Shown in pieces: positions 61,166 through 64,000 of a DNA stretch of 64,000 nt. How positions within the stretch are numbered: the stretch's first letter is position 1; each line of letters begins with the position of its first letter. A program made the translations under genes and the position numbers. This stretch comes from Microbacterium sp. H1-D42 (lineage in GTDB: Bacteria; Actinomycetota; Actinomycetes; Actinomycetales; Microbacteriaceae). A model generated the notes under the pieces. That model did no database searches. It had not been told where the DNA came from and saw only the letters and a program-made list of their open reading frames with translations. The stretch covers positions 3,100,001 to 3,164,000 of the forward strand of contig NZ_CP093342.1 in assembly GCF_022637555.1 (NCBI RefSeq). The letters are read 5' to 3'.

Positions 61166-63352
61166 TCAGACGCGGACGAACTCGACGATCGAGCTCAGGA
61201 AGTCGCGCTGTGAGAAGCGCAGCGAGTCGTTCGCGGCAATGACCAGGGCATCCTCGTGGAACGAGAAGCCGCGGTGGCGCAGGTAGGCGCCGCCGTATTC
61301 CTCGCCGGTCGCCACATCGCGGTAGCGGGCATCATCCTCGAGCCCTCGAAGAGTGAGGTGCCGAGGACTGCGGTCCAGCGAACGGCGGGGTTCGTAGCAG
61401 AACACCACCACGCGATCATCGCGTACGTACTGCACGGCAGAGCGGTCGCGGCCGGGCATCCCACCGAGACGATGCAGGTCGCCGAGTTGGACGACCTCGC
61501 GAATGCGCTTGTACTGCGCGATCAGCGCGGTCGAGGTCTCGAGTTCTTCGGCGCTCCAGCCGCTCAGATCGCCGCCGATGCCGAGGGCCCCCGCCATCGC
61601 GACGTGGAACCGGTACTCGAGCGGCACCTCGCGGAACGTCAGCGGATTCGGTGAATCGGTCACCCAGTTCGTCATGCCGATGGCGGGATACAGCTGACTG
61701 AAGCCGTGCTGGATCGGCTGTCGATCGATCGCATCGGTGTTGTCGCTGGTCCAGAACTCGTCCACGAGCGCTGCCATCGCCAGGTCGACACGGCCCCCGC
61801 CGCCAGCACACGATTCGATGCGCAGGTGCGGGTGCGCCTCGCGCAGCCGGCGCATGATGTCGGTCACGCCGCGCGTGTGCTCCACCCACAGGGAATCCTG
61901 GTCAGACGGATTCTCGGGCCAGCCGGCCTGGGTGAACGGCCGGTTCATGTCCCACTTCAGGAAGTCGATCCCGTTCTCTTCCACGAGCCGGTCGAGCCAT
62001 TCAAGCGCCCAGACGCGAACATCGTCGCGGGCGAAGTTGAGCACCAGCTGGTTGCGGCGCTCAGCCCGGTGGCGGCCGTCGAAGTGCAGCACCCAGTCCG
62101 GGTGCTCGCTGTACAGCTCGCTGCGCGGGTTGACCATCTCGGGTTCCACCCAGAGCCCGAACTGCATGCCGAGCGCAGCGATCTCGTCGCGCAGTGGCCG
62201 AAGGCCATCGGGGAACCGCCGTGGATCCGGCCACCAGTCCCCCAGCCCACCACGGTCGTCGGTGCGCGTACTGAACCAGCCGTCGTCGACGACGAACAAC
62301 TCGACGCCGAGCGCGGCGGCCTGTCGCGCGAGCGCGACCTGCCCCTCTTCGGTGACGGCGAACTCGGTCGCCTCCCACGAGTTGTAGAGCACGGGATTGA
62401 GCTGATCGCCGCCGGGGCGCAGCTGCTCCCGGACGAATCGATGCCAGCCACGAGAAGCCGCACCGAACCCGCCGCCACTCACCTGCCCGAAGGAGGACGG
62501 TGTCGTCAGCGTCGATCCCGGATGCAGTCGCTGCACGACACCGTCATGACCGAGTCCGGTGCTGACTGACACCCCGCCCTCGGCGCGGCGCTGCACGGTG
62601 AGTCGCCAGGTTCCGCTCCACCCCAGCGCGATGGAGCGCACCAGGCCGACGTCCTCGGTCGCGGTGCCGTCGTCGAGCATCACCCACGGGTTCGCGCCGT
62701 GGCTGGTCGTGCCGGTGCGACTGGTGAAGGTGAGTTCGCCGACGGGCAGCGCTTTGCGCTCGAGCTGGGTCTCGCCTGCCCAGTACCCGCTCACTGCCGA
62801 GTAGCGATAGTCGTCCTGATCCTCGATGAACCAGTTCGCGGAATCGGCACGGTGCAGCAGGGCGTCCTCCGGTGCGGAGGACGCCAGTGAGAGCTCTGCC
62901 CACCGCTCGATGACGTCGGTGCCGGCGCGCAGCCGGTAGCAGAGCGTCACCGCCAGGGCGCCCTTCGAGTCGCGCAGTGTCAGCCGCAGCGTCGCCTCGC
63001 CGGTCGTCGGATCGTGGACGATCTCATCGGACTCGACGGCGATCTCCGGGGCGCGATCGGCCCCGGGAAGCACGATGTTCAGCCCGGCGACGCCCCACCG
63101 CGATCCTCCGCCGACGAGCACCTCCTCCTCGACCTCCGACGGCCTCGAGCCGTGGCTGTGCAGGCTGCGCGAGCGCATCCCCACCGCGATCCGACTGCGG
63201 TCCGCGTCGGGAAGACGCGGACCCCAGTAGCGCTGCGTGGGGATGCCCTCGCCGGAGATCCCGATGGCGTAGAGCGTGTTCTCGGTCTCGAGGAACCAGG
63301 CGTCCGCCGAAGCGGATCGGGTGATCTGCATGACGTTCGCGGCGACCGTCAC
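61166..63352 (-). CDS. Alpha-galactosidase, GH36
   Basis: A protein of 728 residues from GTG 63352, which overlaps the previous stop as GTGA. A beta-supersandwich N-terminal domain precedes the TIM barrel. The catalytic nucleophile is the Asp of FLKWDMNRPF (about residue 466), and the acid/base is the Asp of WTSDNTDA (about 536); ESCAGGGGR lies between. Cytosolic, without signal peptide. It releases alpha-galactosyl residues from melibiose/raffinose-type sugars or other galactosides. Confidence 0.93.
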   Translation of the reverse strand: MTVAANVMQITRSASADAWFLETENTLYAIGISGEGIPTQRYWGPRLPDADRSRIAVGMRSRSLHSHGSRPSEVEEEVLVGGGSRWGVAGLNIVLPGADRAPEIAVESDEIVHDPTTGEATLRLTLRDSKGALAVTLCYRLRAGTDVIERWAELSLASSAPEDALLHRADSANWFIEDQDDYRYSAVSGYWAGETQLERKALPVGELTFTSRTGTTSHGANPWVMLDDGTATEDVGLVRSIALGWSGTWRLTVQRRAEGGVSVSTGLGHDGVVQRLHPGSTLTTPSSFGQVSGGGFGAASRGWHRFVREQLRPGGDQLNPVLYNSWEATEFAVTEEGQVALARQAAALGVELFVVDDGWFSTRTDDRGGLGDWWPDPRRFPDGLRPLRDEIAALGMQFGLWVEPEMVNPRSELYSEHPDWVLHFDGRHRAERRNQLVLNFARDDVRVWALEWLDRLVEENGIDFLKWDMNRPFTQAGWPENPSDQDSLWVEHTRGVTDIMRRLREAHPHLRIESCAGGGGRVDLAMAALVDEFWTSDNTDAIDRQPIQHGFSQLYPAIGMTNWVTDSPNPLTFREVPLEYRFHVAMAGALGIGGDLSGWSAEELETSTALIAQYKRIREVVQLGDLHRLGGMPGRDRSAVQYVRDDRVVVFCYEPRRSLDRSPRHLTLRGLEDDARYRDVATGEEYGGAYLRHRGFSFHEDALVIAANDSLRFSQRDFLSSIVEFVRV

Positions 63353-64000
63353 GCCTGCGCAGCGTCGGTGAGACTGCCCGCGCCGGTGTCGATGCCGTTG
63401 ATCGTGATCGGCCAGACGAAGGCCGGCATGCGGAAGTGGTGCGACTGGTCGCTCAGCTCTGCGGCATCCATCGTCCGGAATGAGCGCAGGCCGTACCGGA
63501 AGGTGTTCGACCCGGTCTGCTGCTGCGCGAAGTTCGTGTCCCAGTAGTTGTTCACCGGCCACGCCAGCAGCAGCGGATCCGCGACGCGCGGCACGGCATC
63601 CATCGGCTTCTTGAAGCCGAAGTCACCGAACTGCACACCAGGGGCATCCGGCAGGAACATCGCGACGCCACCGGCGTCGTCCCACATCACGGCCATCGTC
63701 TCGGCCGTGGCCCAGTTGCGGCAGGCCCCTGGCAGCTGGTCGTCGTCGAGCCGCACGAACTGGCCGGCGGTATCGAACCCGGCCTGCCACCCGCTGCCCA
63801 TCGCCAGCGGCACCGCGAGGTAGATCGCCTGCGGCTCCGCCGACGCCTCGAGCTCCATCGTCACCTCGACGTGCAGCGTCGGGTCATCTGCGTGCAGCGT
63901 GATCCGCTGCACCAGCGTGTGCATCCCCGGCGCCTCGAAGTGCCGGGTCAGCGTGATCGCGCCCGGCGCCTCTGCGACGGTGCACGAGGTGACCCGCGAC
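63349..64000 (-). CDS. GH38-like / DUF5054-type protein, C-terminal part only
   Basis: The frame runs in from the right edge and stops at 63349, giving about 217 residues; the internal ATG at 63924 is not the start because coding-quality sequence continues upstream. WPVNNYWDTNFAQQQTGSN followed by FRYGLRSF recalls the C-terminal domain of alpha-mannosidase-like GH38/DUF5054 proteins. Coupled to the alpha-galactosidase by GTGA. The catalytic domain is outside the window, so the activity cannot be checked. Confidence 0.65.
   Translation of the reverse strand, partial: SRVTSCTVAEAPGAITLTRHFEAPGMHTLVQRITLHADDPTLHVEVTMELEASAEPQAIYLAVPLAMGSGWQAGFDTAGQFVRLDDDQLPGACRNWATAETMAVMWDDAGGVAMFLPDAPGVQFGDFGFKKPMDAVPRVADPLLLAWPVNNYWDTNFAQQQTGSNTFRYGLRSFRTMDAAELSDQSHHFRMPAFVWPITINGIDTGAGSLTDAAQA

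Noticed and set aside
1..64000. tRNA or rRNA genes
   Set aside because: All intergenic gaps are short (under about 210 bases) and no cloverleaf or rRNA-like sequence was seen on reading both strands; a tRNA scan would settle this.

Overview
The window is high-GC DNA with strong codon bias, many GTG and TTG starts, ATGA/GTGA stop-start overlaps and actinobacterial gene content. It fits Microbacteriaceae, most probably a Microbacterium-like organism; the genus is an inference from gene content, not a proven assignment. I see no tRNA, rRNA, CRISPR array, transposase or phage gene. No stretch longer than about 300 bases lacks a gene.

Region 1 (1-3.2 kb) is housekeeping: the 3' part of an aldehyde dehydrogenase, a membrane-anchored neutral zinc peptidase and malate dehydrogenase.

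Region 2 (3.2-33.8 kb) is the notable one. It is a type VII secretion-like (WXG100/EssC) locus joined to a cluster like the bifidobacterial PFNA cluster (protein kinase, FN3 protein, AAA/MoxR ATPase, DUF58, transglutaminase, PP2C). A run of eleven minus-strand genes (33636 down to 11170), mostly overlapping by 1-4 bases, encodes: a 2020-residue cell-surface beta-propeller/Ig/FN3 protein; a MoxR ATPase; DUF58; a transglutaminase-fold membrane protein whose expected catalytic Cys is Asp; two RDD-FHA membrane proteins; a PP2C phosphatase; an FHA protein; a Ser/Thr kinase; an FHA-like winged-helix protein; and a three-ATPase FtsK/EssC motor with an N-terminal FHA domain. Downstream lie three nearly identical cassettes, each an identical 95-residue WXG100 protein plus the same leader and a 20-bp palindrome. 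Two cassettes head paralogous effector modules: WXG100, a small W-containing partner, a helical/membrane effector-like protein (one ends in an alpha/beta-hydrolase domain) and a pair of accessory or immunity-like proteins. The third cassette has no effector and faces a divergent orphan resolvase-like gene. The palindrome core ATGGGGA-N4-TCCCCAT, or a close variant, occurs at five places in the locus, suggesting one regulon. No EccB, EccD, EccE or mycosin gene is seen.

Region 3 (33.8-47.6 kb) is mixed: a Tag-type DNA glycosylase, a cupin, an acyl-CoA oxidase-like flavoprotein, a MetQ-MetI-MetN methionine importer, an Ohr/OsmC peroxidase, a GH3 beta-glucosidase plus MFS transporter divergent from a tandem (two-headed) TetR regulator, RecQ helicase, a small GNAT and a YkoE-like ECF S component.

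Region 4 (47.6-64 kb) is a sugar-acid/galactoside catabolic locus. A FadR-type GntR regulator sits between a minus operon (RraA-like, SDR, mannonate dehydratase, APH-like kinase, divergent enolase, PfkB sugar kinase) and a plus operon (SMP-30 lactonase, aldose epimerase-like, FAH hydrolase, SDR). A second minus group has a GH38-like protein, a GH36 alpha-galactosidase and a polar-amino-acid-type ABC importer. The same GntR-type site lies in the promoters of the RraA operon and of the ABC operon, which ties them into one regulon.
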